This document shows positions 54,342 to 63,372 of a stretch of DNA of 64,000 bases, one piece after another (positions within the stretch are counted from its first letter, which is position 1; each line of letters begins with the position of its first letter). The notes under the pieces were generated by a model. The model was not told where the DNA came from, ran no database searches, and saw only the letters and a program-made list of their open reading frames with translations. The position numbers and the translations under genes are program-made. The DNA comes from Acinetobacter bohemicus ANC 3994. GTDB taxonomy: Bacteria; Pseudomonadota; Gammaproteobacteria; Pseudomonadales; Moraxellaceae. The stretch is from NCBI RefSeq assembly GCF_000367925.1, contig NZ_KB849164.1, positions 1,032,349-1,096,348 of the forward strand, written 5' to 3'.

Positions 54342-56023
54342 GGCAGCTCCTCACTGGCCTGAACTGCAGCAGCCGGAGCTTGTTTTGGTAGGCGCTTGGC
54401 TTTGGCTGCCGGTTTTTTTAGAATCGCTTCACGTTTCAGCCAAACTTTATAAGCAGCCCAAGCTAGAACAGCGCCCAAAAATAGAAAGCCTAGGTCAATG
54501 CTGGCCAGCACATAATCCTGATGCGCCAGCGAAGCCGCCAAATGCCGTTCCGTCGTCAGCGCATTCAGCAGCGGCAGCAGAAGATAAGCCAGAGAGGCAG
54601 CGCTCAGAATTTCCAGCCAAGCGCGCGCAATCGGCCTGCACAGCGCATAAAGAAAACTCAGTGCCAAGGTGATGTATAAACTGTGGATTTCCCAAGCAGC
54701 CCGGTCGGCCAGATGCACCGGAATTAAGCGGTTGGCCCAAAAATACACTGCAATCGCTAAAGGAAGCCCCGCAATCATGGCAATATTCAAGCGCTCTACC
54801 AGCGCATGGCCAAAACTCATGCGTTCGGCTTTCAGCTGTTTTGGCCTGCGCTTTACTGTCCACAGCACCAAACCGGTCGCAATCATCGCTGTGCCCAACA
54901 GTCCGGTAATGACATACAGAATCCGGATCAGCGGTGAAGCAAAAGAGCCTTCATGCAGCCCCAGCACAGCCAAGGCAAACTGCATGGGCGCTTTGTCCTG
55001 ATTGGACGGATTGTCAGTCATTTTTTTCCCGTTGGATAAATCAAAACTCAGCGAGGTGCGCTGTCTGGCAATACTGTCATGACTAATTTGATAGAATTCG
55101 GCTTTGGCAGGCGCATCCCCTTTGGCGGGATAGAAATTCACGCTGCCGATGCGATGTGCTCCCCATTCCCGCTGCACCTGCTGCAATACAGGTTGGATTG
55201 GAACAAAATGCTGTGCGCTCTGCCCCATCGGCTGCGCAGCGGTTGATGCATCGGTGCCAAAGCGCGCGCCGGGATACAGTTCTGCATAGTAGCGCTCTGA
55301 ATTTTTCTCGCCAAAACCGTAAACCATCGGTACGCCGAACGGCATATAGGCATTGGCAAAGAAAATCAGCCCGCTATAAGTGATCATCAAATAAAACGGC
55401 AAAGCGATCACGCTGATGACATTGTGCGCATCCAGCCATGAACGCTGGCCTTTGGCGGGACGGAAAGTGAAAAAGTCCTTGAAAATCTTTTTATGGGTGA
55501 TGATGCCGGAAATAATCGCCACGAACATGAACATGGTGCAGATCCCGACGATGCGGATAGCCCAGTCATAAGGCAGATAATGCAAAGCATAATGCATGCG
55601 GTACAGCGCATCTCCGCCGCCCGTTTCTCGCGGCTTGAGCTGCTGCGCCGGCGGCTGCCCACTGTTCACATCCAGAACTTGAGTGCGGTATTCACCGTAG
55701 CGCTGGCCTTCCTGCGCAGGCAGCGACCAGTTCACGGAGAATTCATCCCAGCCCCGCGCATTTGACAGTAAGCTGATGCCCCAGCGCTCAGCCTGCTGTG
55801 CTTCCGGCAGTTGCTTCAAATAAGCATAGGCTTTACCCAATTGATCTGTTTCCGCTGGAACGGTTGCAACCTGCATAGCCCTTTCCGGCTGCATCCAACG
55901 GGTCAGTTCAATCTGCACATAACCTGCTGTTCCAGTTAAAAACACAAAGAACAATACCCAACCGACCACCAAGCCAGTCCACGTATGCAGCCAAGCCATA
56001 CATTGGCGAAACCCTTCCTTCAT
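54338..56023 (-). CDS. PepSY-domain iron-uptake membrane protein (PiuB-like)
   Basis: 561 aa inner-membrane protein with PepSY-associated transmembrane helices: N-terminal MAWLHTWTGLVVGWVLFFVFLTGTAGYVQIELTRWMQPER, a periplasmic PepSY region, further segments, and conserved His in LHTW, MHYALHYLPYDW and LDAHNVISVIALPFYLMITYSG that could bind haem or metal. Proteins of this type are thought to help reduce or move siderophore iron at the inner membrane. The frame opens at GTG 56035, but ATG 56023 overlaps the previous stop as ATGA, the coupling pattern used throughout this operon. Confidence 0.85.
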   Translation of the reverse strand: MKEGFRQCMAWLHTWTGLVVGWVLFFVFLTGTAGYVQIELTRWMQPERAMQVATVPAETDQLGKAYAYLKQLPEAQQAERWGISLLSNARGWDEFSVNWSLPAQEGQRYGEYRTQVLDVNSGQPPAQQLKPRETGGGDALYRMHYALHYLPYDWAIRIVGICTMFMFVAIISGIITHKKIFKDFFTFRPAKGQRSWLDAHNVISVIALPFYLMITYSGLIFFANAYMPFGVPMVYGFGEKNSERYYAELYPGARFGTDASTAAQPMGQSAQHFVPIQPVLQQVQREWGAHRIGSVNFYPAKGDAPAKAEFYQISHDSIARQRTSLSFDLSNGKKMTDNPSNQDKAPMQFALAVLGLHEGSFASPLIRILYVITGLLGTAMIATGLVLWTVKRRPKQLKAERMSFGHALVERLNIAMIAGLPLAIAVYFWANRLIPVHLADRAAWEIHSLYITLALSFLYALCRPIARAWLEILSAASLAYLLLPLLNALTTERHLAASLAHQDYVLASIDLGFLFLGAVLAWAAYKVWLKREAILKKPAAKAKRLPKQAPAAAVQASEELP

Positions 56024-56331
56024 AGTGTTCCCCACGGCTTGAGTAATACCGCCAACAAACCTAGGCCCGCAATACAGCCTAAAGTCAGGCAGAACGCATG
56101 CAATGCATTTTTAATACTGAATATGGCCAAAATAAAAATCAGCCACACCACAAAACTCAGCTGCAATCCAGCATATACCGCAAGCGCCAATTGCTCTGGA
56201 AACATTAGTCCAACCACTGGCACGGTTAAGTTGGCAATACAAAAACCGCCCAAGGAGGCAAGCAAAATACGCAGCAGTACCATAAAGCGGTAGCGCTGCT
56301 GATCATTAAGTCTAGAAATCACGGGCTTCAT
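56020..56331 (-). CDS. DUF3649 small membrane protein, first gene of the iron/RND operon
   Basis: 103 aa with three hydrophobic segments (LLRILLASLGGFCIANLTVPVVGLMF, LALAVYAGLQLSFVVWLIFILAIFSI, LTLGCIAGLGLLAVLLKPWG). DUF3649 is repeatedly found with PepSY and DUF3325 proteins beside siderophore receptors. Divergent from fecI; the 224-base gap holds a Fur-like palindrome that could control both directions. Function not established. Confidence 0.75.
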   Translation of the reverse strand: MKPVISRLNDQQRYRFMVLLRILLASLGGFCIANLTVPVVGLMFPEQLALAVYAGLQLSFVVWLIFILAIFSIKNALHAFCLTLGCIAGLGLLAVLLKPWGTL

Positions 56332-56459
56332 TTATTTTTTCACTACTGACATGCAGAAATTGCTGTATAGCCATTACGGGCATTTACTACTAAGACGAGT
56401 GAAATAAAAAAACAGCTCATCATAAATGTTGCGATTTGTAATTTTTAATTGTTGCGTTT

Positions 56460-56478
56460 AAGAATGATTCTTATTAAG
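56460..56478 (+). promoter_or_regulatory. Candidate Fur box between the two iron operons
   Basis: AAGAATGATTCTTATTAAG: two overlapping palindromes, AAGAAT-ATTCTT (56460-56472) and TCTTA-TAAGA (56469-56479). About 11 of 19 positions agree with the Fur consensus GATAATGATAATCATTATC. It lies 128 bases from DUF3649 and 78 from fecI, well placed to repress both. Confidence 0.5.
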
Positions 56479-56555
56479 ATTATCAAGTAAATCGTTACCT
56501 CCTAATTTTCAGTACAAATTTTAGGATTGTTGTCGCCAAGCCAATAGGCAAAAAT

Positions 56556-57071
56556 ATGAATCTGAATGTACAAAAGCAGCTATGGCTGAGCCATGTTTAT
56601 CAAACACATCAAACAACATTATTGTCTTGGTTTAAGCATAAACTTCAGCATCACCATCAATCAGAAGATTTAAGTCAGGAAGTTTTTTATCGTGCTTTAA
56701 AAAGTAATTATTGTTTTACCAGTATTAAAGAACCGCAAGCTTGGTTAATGGGTATAGCAAAACATGTGATTATTGACCATTGGCGTCGTCAACATATTGA
56801 ACGTTTATATTTAGAAGCACTGGCTCATTTACCCGAAGAATTTTATCCCTCTGCTGAGCATGAAGTGTGTATTCGCGAAACATTATATCAAGTTCATGTA
56901 ATGCTAGAAAAACTTCCACAACGTACAGCTCAAGTTTTTTTATTGTCACAATTGGATGGGCTGACCTATTACGCGATTGCTGAAAAATTAAATATTTCTG
57001 AAGCAACTGTAAAACGTGATATGAAACAGGCTTTTCTCGCCTGTATAAATCTTTATAATTCTGAGCATTAA
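56556..57071 (+). CDS. fecI: FecI-like ECF sigma factor
   Basis: 171 aa. Sigma region 2 (LSWFKHKLQHHHQSEDLSQEVFYRALKSNYCF... IKEPQAWLMGIAKHVIIDHWRRQ) and region 4 helix-turn-helix (QVFLLSQLDGLTYYAIAEKLNISEATVKRDMKQA) show an iron-starvation ECF sigma of the FecI group. Followed 21 bases later by its FecR-type partner and two STN-bearing receptors, the classic cell-surface signalling set. The symbol marks family role, not proven citrate specificity. Confidence 0.87.
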   Translation: MNLNVQKQLWLSHVYQTHQTTLLSWFKHKLQHHHQSEDLSQEVFYRALKSNYCFTSIKEPQAWLMGIAKHVIIDHWRRQHIERLYLEALAHLPEEFYPSAEHEVCIRETLYQVHVMLEKLPQRTAQVFLLSQLDGLTYYAIAEKLNISEATVKRDMKQAFLACINLYNSEH

Positions 57072-57092
57072 TTCAATTTAGCACTGGTCTTT

Positions 57093-58052
57093 ATGTCTGC
57101 TTCTCAGCCCATTCCCGCACATGTTATAGATGAAGCTACAGACTGGCTGGTCTTGTTGCATTCAGGCGAAGTCACTGAACTGCAACTTCAACAATTCGAG
57201 CAATGGAAAGCAGAAAAACAACAAAATGCCTTAGCTATTCAGCAAATTGAAAGGCTGACGCACGGCCTATCTAATCTTCCTTCAAACTTTCAACCTGAAC
57301 TTTTGGTGAGTTCCGAAAAAAAATTTCATTCAGCACTTAAAAGAAATATCTTATTTAGCTTTTCTGGACTCTTTTTTCTTGGATTTATGGCATCTTGTTT
57401 TCCGTGGGCAAAATGGCAAGCGGATTATCATACTGAAGTGGGTGAAATTAAATCCGTACTTTTAGAAGATGGTTCACAACTGATTTTATCCAGTGACAGT
57501 TATGTCAAGATTCAATTTTCAACACAAAAACGTCAGGTCAACTTAATAGAAGGTGAAATTTATATTCAAACCGCGAAGGATCAAAAAAAGCACCGTCCTT
57601 TTATTGTGGAGACGCAGGATGGTCAAGTTGAAGCTTTAGGTACACAGTTTACGGTTCGTCAGGAAAATAGTCACAAAACAAAAGTAAGTGTTTATCAACA
57701 TGCTGTCGCCATACATGCCGATCAGCTGGCAGAAACTCATATTATTCAACAAGGTCATCGTGTGGTTTTTGATGACAACTATATTTCGAAATCAATCGCA
57801 CTTCAAAATGATCGTCCTTATTGGACTCAACGACTTTTAGTGGTGGAAAAATGGCCCTTAGAAAAAGTTTTATCTGAACTATATCGTTACAGGAAAGGAA
57901 CTTACTTTCTGGATGAAGATCTTAAAGCGATACCTGTATCTGGTGTTTTCTCATTAAAAAATACACAGCAAAGCTTAGAAACATTAGCTTATACACATCA
58001 ACTTGACCTGAATTTTTATAGTCCTTATCTTTTGAAGATTAAAAAAAGATAA
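57093..58052 (+). CDS. fecR: FecR-like anti-sigma factor
   Basis: 319 aa inner-membrane sensor. N-terminal cytoplasmic DUF4880 part (IDEATDWLVLLHSGEVTELQLQQFEQWKAEKQQNALAIQQIERL), one membrane helix (NILFSFSGLFFLGFMASCFPW), and a periplasmic FecR domain (LEDGSQLILSSDSYVKIQF, EGEIYIQTAKDQKKHRPFIVETQDGQVEALGTQFTVRQ). It should receive the signal from the STN domains of the downstream receptors and release FecI. The symbol indicates family, as for fecI. Confidence 0.87.
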   Translation: MSASQPIPAHVIDEATDWLVLLHSGEVTELQLQQFEQWKAEKQQNALAIQQIERLTHGLSNLPSNFQPELLVSSEKKFHSALKRNILFSFSGLFFLGFMASCFPWAKWQADYHTEVGEIKSVLLEDGSQLILSSDSYVKIQFSTQKRQVNLIEGEIYIQTAKDQKKHRPFIVETQDGQVEALGTQFTVRQENSHKTKVSVYQHAVAIHADQLAETHIIQQGHRVVFDDNYISKSIALQNDRPYWTQRLLVVEKWPLEKVLSELYRYRKGTYFLDEDLKAIPVSGVFSLKNTQQSLETLAYTHQLDLNFYSPYLLKIKKR

Positions 58053-58079
58053 AAAATTGACCTTTTTTCCTGCTACATG

Positions 58080-58117
58080 CGACTTATAGAGAAATACACT
58101 CTTAATCGAGAAAGCGC
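58080..58117 (+). promoter_or_regulatory. Conserved leader of the first FecA-type receptor
   Basis: The 38 bases before ATG 58118 start CGACTTATAGAGAAA and are almost repeated before the second receptor (60758-60795), at the same distance from the ATG. Shared ACTCT and CGAGAAA blocks follow. Probable core promoter/leader for the FecI-type sigma or a duplicated untranslated region. Confidence 0.6.
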
Positions 58118-60613
58118 ATGAAGGATTATCAGGCAAAAAGTACCTTGGCAATGGCTATACGGGCAGTATTATGGGGAATGCCCTTGGTTGTAACCAGTTT
58201 TACCAGCACTGCTATTTATGCTGCCAATGTACATCCTATTTCTATTGCTCATACCTCCCTTGACCAAGCCCTTAAACAGCTCGCTATTCAAACAGGAATA
58301 ATCATTAGCTATGACACCGCTTCCCTGTCTAAAATAAACAGTACAGCTCTTAAGGGAAATTATTCTGTAGATCAAGCATTGGCTTTATTACTGCAACCGC
58401 ATCAGTTAAATTCCGTGAAAACAGCGAGTGGCGGCTATAGCATTCAAGCTAAAACCAATCCTGCAAAATCTCAAATTCCCAATCAACATCAAGCAAATGA
58501 AGGTTCAGTTACAGGAACAGATTCGGCACAATTAGCAACCATTTCTTTAACGGCAAATCAAGGAAAGTCTCTAACAACCGAAGGTTCTGGTTCATATACG
58601 GCAAAAGCAACCACTGCATCAACAGGCTTGACACTGAGTTTAAAAGAAACACCACAATCTGTAAGTGTCATGACACGTCAACAAATGGATGATCAAAACT
58701 TAACTCAAATTACTGACGTGGCCAATCAAGTCGCTGGTTTGACTGTGAATCAATCGGGTAATGTAGGGTCAGATAGTTCACCCATCTATGCACGTGGGAA
58801 AAGTGTTGATAGTTATTTACTCGATGGGGTGAAATTACTCAGTACGTATTCTTCTATTTTTCAAAGCCAAGATACCGCTCTTTTCGACCGAGTTGAAGTG
58901 GTTCGTGGCTCAACAGGCTTAATGACCGGTGCTGGAACAGCGAGTGCCAGTATTAATATGGTCAGAAAGAAACCATTACCAGACTTTAAAGCGTCTGTAA
59001 GTGCAGATGTCGGTTCTTGGAATTCATACCGTACCGATCTGGATGTGTCTTCCCCGCTTAATGACTCAGGCAGTGTTCGGGGGCGTACAGTCTTTGCTTA
59101 TCAAAATTCAGATTCCTATATAGATCGTTTTAATGAAGAACGTAAAATTGCTTATGGTGTTGTTGAAACAGATCTAACTGAAAATACTCAAGCCAGTTTA
59201 GGTTTAAGTTATCAACAAATTTATATCACAGGTCAAGCACGTGGCGGGTTACCCGCGTTTAATAGCGATGGAACACGGACAAACTGGTCGCGCTCTGATT
59301 CAGCTGCACCCAATTGGTCATATTCTGACAGAGCAACCACTTCAATATTTGCAGATGTGAATCATCAATTGTCTGATCATTGGAAATTAAAAACATCTTT
59401 AGCGCATATTATTACAGAGTCAGATGAATTGGTGGGTTACGCCAGTGGTGGAACACCCAATAAAGACACTGGAAGCGGTGTTTCACTTTATTCAACCCAT
59501 TGGGCATATAAGCCCATCCAAAATTTATTCAACATCACATTAAATGGCTCATTTGACTTATTGGGGCAAACTCATGACCTTGTTGTGGGTTCAACCTTAA
59601 CAAAAAGTAGTAATAGTCAGCCCTACTTCACCAATTGGTGGATTGATGGATGGAGTGGAACGATTGAAAATATTTATGAATGGGATGGTAATACGCCTAG
59701 CCGTCCTTACAATCCTGCTGTAGGTTGGACAAAAGAAAATAATACAAGCTCATCAATATTTGCAGCTGCTCACTTTAAATTGAATGATGACTTGGCATTA
59801 TTGGTAGGTTCACGATTAGAAAATTGGAAACTTAAAAAAGAAAATAATAATTATAAAGAAAATACAATTACCACGACGACGCGACAAGAAAATAATAAAA
59901 TTATTCCCTATATCGGTCTTGTTTATGATTTCAATGATTATTGGTCAGCTTATACAAGCTATACCAATATCTTTTCACCTCAAGATAGAAAAACTTTGGC
60001 TGGCGATTATATCGATCCATTAGAGGGAAATAGTACTGAAATTGGTATTAAAGGTGCCTTTTTTGATGATCAATTAAATATAGGCGCGGCAATATATGAA
60101 ACTCAAGAAGATAATCTAGCGGTTGCTATTCCCGACAATCCAAATGGTTCTAAAGTGCTTGCTCCAGATGGTTCCCAAGCTTACCGAGCCGAATCTGGAA
60201 CAAAAACGCGCGGTTTTGAATTAGAGGCAACTGGAAAATTAAGTGACGTTTGGCAAATTTCGAGCAGTTTTTCTCGAAATTTAAGCAAAGATAGTAAGGG
60301 AAATTTATTAAATCCAAATATTCCAAGCAATACAGCCAAAATTTTTACTACATATACACTTCCTTACTTGGATGAAGCAATCACAATAGGTGGTGGTATT
60401 CGTTGGCAAAGTGAAATCCATTCTGTAGATCGAAAATTCACACAAAGTGAATACAGCGTTGTCGATTTAATGGCGCGCTATAAAATGACGAATAATCTAA
60501 CAGCAAACTTAAATTTAAATAATATTTTTGATAAAAAATATTATTTAACAACAGGTAATAGCTATTATGGTGCACCCACCAATTTTAGAGTTGGGTTAAA
60601 ATATGATTGGTAA
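58118..60613 (+). CDS. FecA-type TonB receptor with STN signalling domain
   Basis: 831 aa. Signal peptide (MKDYQAKSTLAMAIRAVLWG, ending near IYAA), STN secretin/TonB short N-terminal domain (ISIAHTSLDQALKQLAIQTGIIISYDTASLSKINSTALKGNYSVDQALALLL, ~40-95), TonB box region, plug (KETPQSVSVMTRQQMDDQN, FDRVEVVRGSTGLMTGAGTASASINMVRKKP) and barrel ending RVGLKYDW. Takes up an iron-siderophore and signals through FecR/FecI. The N-terminal 110 residues are close to those of the following receptor, but the barrels differ strongly. Even base composition along the gene. Confidence 0.88.
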   Translation: MKDYQAKSTLAMAIRAVLWGMPLVVTSFTSTAIYAANVHPISIAHTSLDQALKQLAIQTGIIISYDTASLSKINSTALKGNYSVDQALALLLQPHQLNSVKTASGGYSIQAKTNPAKSQIPNQHQANEGSVTGTDSAQLATISLTANQGKSLTTEGSGSYTAKATTASTGLTLSLKETPQSVSVMTRQQMDDQNLTQITDVANQVAGLTVNQSGNVGSDSSPIYARGKSVDSYLLDGVKLLSTYSSIFQSQDTALFDRVEVVRGSTGLMTGAGTASASINMVRKKPLPDFKASVSADVGSWNSYRTDLDVSSPLNDSGSVRGRTVFAYQNSDSYIDRFNEERKIAYGVVETDLTENTQASLGLSYQQIYITGQARGGLPAFNSDGTRTNWSRSDSAAPNWSYSDRATTSIFADVNHQLSDHWKLKTSLAHIITESDELVGYASGGTPNKDTGSGVSLYSTHWAYKPIQNLFNITLNGSFDLLGQTHDLVVGSTLTKSSNSQPYFTNWWIDGWSGTIENIYEWDGNTPSRPYNPAVGWTKENNTSSSIFAAAHFKLNDDLALLVGSRLENWKLKKENNNYKENTITTTTRQENNKIIPYIGLVYDFNDYWSAYTSYTNIFSPQDRKTLAGDYIDPLEGNSTEIGIKGAFFDDQLNIGAAIYETQEDNLAVAIPDNPNGSKVLAPDGSQAYRAESGTKTRGFELEATGKLSDVWQISSSFSRNLSKDSKGNLLNPNIPSNTAKIFTTYTLPYLDEAITIGGGIRWQSEIHSVDRKFTQSEYSVVDLMARYKMTNNLTANLNLNNIFDKKYYLTTGNSYYGAPTNFRVGLKYDW

Positions 60614-60651
60614 ATGATAAGACGATTAAAATGCTAATCTAAGAATTATTA

Positions 60652-60675
60652 AATAGGCATCTTTGGGTGCCTATT
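60652..60675 (+). terminator. Stem-loop between the two receptors
   Basis: AATAGGCA / TGCCTATT with an 8-base loop, then CTTTG. A likely partial terminator, so the second receptor probably uses its own leader promoter. Confidence 0.5.
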
Positions 60676-60757
60676 CTTTGCTCTCTAAAATCTTAATTTG
60701 ATTAAATTATAAATTAAAAAAAACTACATAATAAATGAGCTTTTATTTGCTCTTGTC

Positions 60758-60795
60758 CGACTTATAGAGAAACATACTCTCAAACGAGAAATCTC
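60758..60795 (+). promoter_or_regulatory. Conserved leader of the second FecA-type receptor
   Basis: Copy of the element at 58080-58117: CGACTTATAGAGAAA then ACTCT and CGAGAAA, with the same 38-base spacing to the ATG, which itself continues ATGAAGGA in both genes. Confidence 0.6.
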
Positions 60796-63303
60796 ATGAA
60801 GGAATATCGAGCAAATAATGCATTGGCTCTTGCTATCCGTGCAATTTTTTTAGGCATGCCACTCGCTGTATGTAGCATGACAACAACATCTATATATGCA
60901 GCAACTGAGCATAATATTTCGATTGCAAAAAAATCACTTGATCAAGCTCTAACAGAATTGGCCATTCAATCGGGTATTACCATTAGCTATGATTCCACTA
61001 CTCTTTCTAAATTGCAAAGTTCGGGCTTAAACGGTCACTATTCAACTGAGCAAGCTTTAGCATTATTGTTAGCACCACATCACTTAGAGCCAGTAAAAAT
61101 AGCCAGTGGTGGATATAGTATTCAAGCTAAAGTTACTACTGCACATCAAGATGCTCAAGTTGTTCAATTAGCACCAATTCATAGCCAAGCGGCCAATTTA
61201 AGCAATAAAAACCTCGTATCCAGCAGCAAAAATGAATTGGGGGTATCTCAATTACCCACTATTTCAATGGTTGCAGCTTCTGACAAACATATGGTTAATG
61301 TCGGAAAGTTAGCACAAAATTTAAAAGAAGTGCCCCAATCTGTAACGGTCATCTCGCGTGAACGTATGGATCAACAAGGTTTAAAAACATTAGATGATGT
61401 CATGCTACAAACCACAGGTGTGACACGAGAACAACTCTGGCTAAATAACAACTACACTTCGCGTGGCTTAACAATTAAGAATATTCGTTACGACGGCGGC
61501 GGCGTATCCGATATTCAGGATCGAAATAACAGTGCAGACATGGCGCAGTATGATGCTGTTGAATTGCTGCGCGGCGCCGATGGCCTCTTTGGCGCTGGTG
61601 AAGCTGGAGGGGTAATCAACTTAAGTCATAAACGGCCTCAGGTAGAAACGGCTTATCAGGCAGCGCTGTCAGCAGGCAGCTGGAATAACTACCGAGCTGA
61701 ACTGGACGCAACCGGCGCCTTAAATGCCAATCAGACTATTCAAGGGCGTGCAGTTGCAGTACTTCAGGATCAGGACTTTTTCTATAAACCGACTCATAAC
61801 CGCCGTGAAATGCTTTATGGTGCGCTTAATTTTGACTTAACGCCGCAAACCCGCCTGTTTACAGGAGCCAGTTACCAAAAAGATAAAACCGATGCCTTTA
61901 ATGCCAGTTTACCGCGTTGGCAAGATGGCGCAGATATCGGATTTTCCCGCAGCACCACAATGGGGGCGCCGTGGAGCTGGATGGAAAGAGAAAATATTGC
62001 CGTTTTCGCCAACCTTGAACATGACCTGAATGACCAGTGGAAGACCCGCTTAAACTTACGCTACAACATGGGGGATGACGGCATTAACGGCGCGGAAATG
62101 GAAGATGCCGTCAACTACCAGACTTTAGAATCTACATGGTGGCGCTATCAGGATGATACGGAATTTAAAGAATTTACTGCTGATGCAAATTTACAGGGAA
62201 GCTTTGACTGGCTGGGACAGCAGCATGAACTAATTATAGGTCTGGATTCAAAATACAATACCAAAGATTACAAGCAAAATTGGACTTCGTACGGCAAAGG
62301 TAATCCCTTTAACCCTGCGCCACCGCCTGAGTGGGATTATCCACCAAATTCATGGACAACAAACAGCACCAATAAAAGCGACACGGCAGCCGGATACGGT
62401 TCTTTAAAGCTTAAGCCTACGGATAAACTTGCAGTGATATTAGGCGGGCGCTACGCTTTTAAAGATGAAATTGAGATACAAAACCACAATACAGGTAATA
62501 AAAAAATATATAAGGAAGATAAAAAATTTACGCCTTATTATGGCTTAACTTATGACCTGCTTGCCAATACTACAATTTACGGCAGCTTCGCAGAAATTTA
62601 TACGCCGCAAGGAAAATATCTGGAAACGCAGACAGGGCCATCATTAATGCCGGTTGAAGGCAGTAATCTGGAATTCGGCATAAAAACTGAATTAACGCCG
62701 AAGCTGCTGGCTTCTTTAGCTTATTTTAAAATTAAAAAAGACAATGAAGCGGTAAGTTTAGGCTGGCAGTCTATTGCCAACAGCAATTCATGGTGCTGTT
62801 ATGTTGCCGCCGGAAGTAAGCGCAGTGAAGGCTTTGACGTTGAATTGAATGGTTTAATTACCGACAGTTGGAATATCTCTTTCGGCTATACATTTAATGA
62901 AAATGAAGACCGCCGAGAGAATGATGCGCAGTTCAGCACCTTAACGCCAAAACATTTATTGAAAATATGGACAGATTATAAGTTTTCAGAATTTCTTGAA
63001 GGCTTAAGTATTGGCGGCGGGGTAAATGCGCAGAGTAAAAGCTTCCAGTCCGGCAGAGTACCAACATACGACCCTGTAACCAATCAATACGGCAACCCTA
63101 TGATTGATTATCAGTTTGCACAGGAAGCCTATGCGGTCTGGTCATTGCGGACAGCATATGAAATCAATCCTAACCTGAATATTTCTTTAAATGCTAATAA
63201 TATATTTGATAAGAAATATTACAGCACGATTGGCACCTCCGGCTATGGAAACTTTTATGGCGAACCAAGAAGTTTCCTGTTAACACTAAAAGCTAAATAT
63301 TAA
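60796..63303 (+). CDS. Mosaic FecA-type TonB receptor with STN domain
   Basis: 835 aa. Signal peptide (MKEYRANNALALAIRAIFLG), STN domain (ISIAKKSLDQALTELAIQSGITISYDSTTLSKLQSSGLNGHYSTEQALALLL) closely matching the previous receptor, then plug (KEVPQSVTVISRERMDQQG, YDAVELLRGADGLFGAGEAGGVINLSHKRP) and barrel ending RSFLLTLKAKY of a FhuE/ferrichrome-coprogen-like type. Base composition changes abruptly near 61490: GC is 21 of 60 at 61261-61320 but 37 of 60 at 61561-61620 and 61921-61980. The first third looks like the resident gene, the rest like imported DNA of a GC-richer relative. The reading frame is intact. Confidence 0.87.
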   Translation: MKEYRANNALALAIRAIFLGMPLAVCSMTTTSIYAATEHNISIAKKSLDQALTELAIQSGITISYDSTTLSKLQSSGLNGHYSTEQALALLLAPHHLEPVKIASGGYSIQAKVTTAHQDAQVVQLAPIHSQAANLSNKNLVSSSKNELGVSQLPTISMVAASDKHMVNVGKLAQNLKEVPQSVTVISRERMDQQGLKTLDDVMLQTTGVTREQLWLNNNYTSRGLTIKNIRYDGGGVSDIQDRNNSADMAQYDAVELLRGADGLFGAGEAGGVINLSHKRPQVETAYQAALSAGSWNNYRAELDATGALNANQTIQGRAVAVLQDQDFFYKPTHNRREMLYGALNFDLTPQTRLFTGASYQKDKTDAFNASLPRWQDGADIGFSRSTTMGAPWSWMERENIAVFANLEHDLNDQWKTRLNLRYNMGDDGINGAEMEDAVNYQTLESTWWRYQDDTEFKEFTADANLQGSFDWLGQQHELIIGLDSKYNTKDYKQNWTSYGKGNPFNPAPPPEWDYPPNSWTTNSTNKSDTAAGYGSLKLKPTDKLAVILGGRYAFKDEIEIQNHNTGNKKIYKEDKKFTPYYGLTYDLLANTTIYGSFAEIYTPQGKYLETQTGPSLMPVEGSNLEFGIKTELTPKLLASLAYFKIKKDNEAVSLGWQSIANSNSWCCYVAAGSKRSEGFDVELNGLITDSWNISFGYTFNENEDRRENDAQFSTLTPKHLLKIWTDYKFSEFLEGLSIGGGVNAQSKSFQSGRVPTYDPVTNQYGNPMIDYQFAQEAYAVWSLRTAYEINPNLNISLNANNIFDKKYYSTIGTSGYGNFYGEPRSFLLTLKAKY

Positions 63304-63307
63304 AACA

Positions 63308-63343
63308 AGCAAGTCAGTCATATTTATATATGACTGACTTGCT
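63308..63343 (+). terminator. Stem-loop after the second receptor
   Basis: Perfect 15-bp stem AGCAAGTCAGTCATA / TATGACTGACTTGCT with a 6-base loop five bases after the stop. No T run; may act with convergent thiG. Confidence 0.55.
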
Positions 63344-63372
63344 GAAATTAATGCAATGCTGCCCCAAATAAT

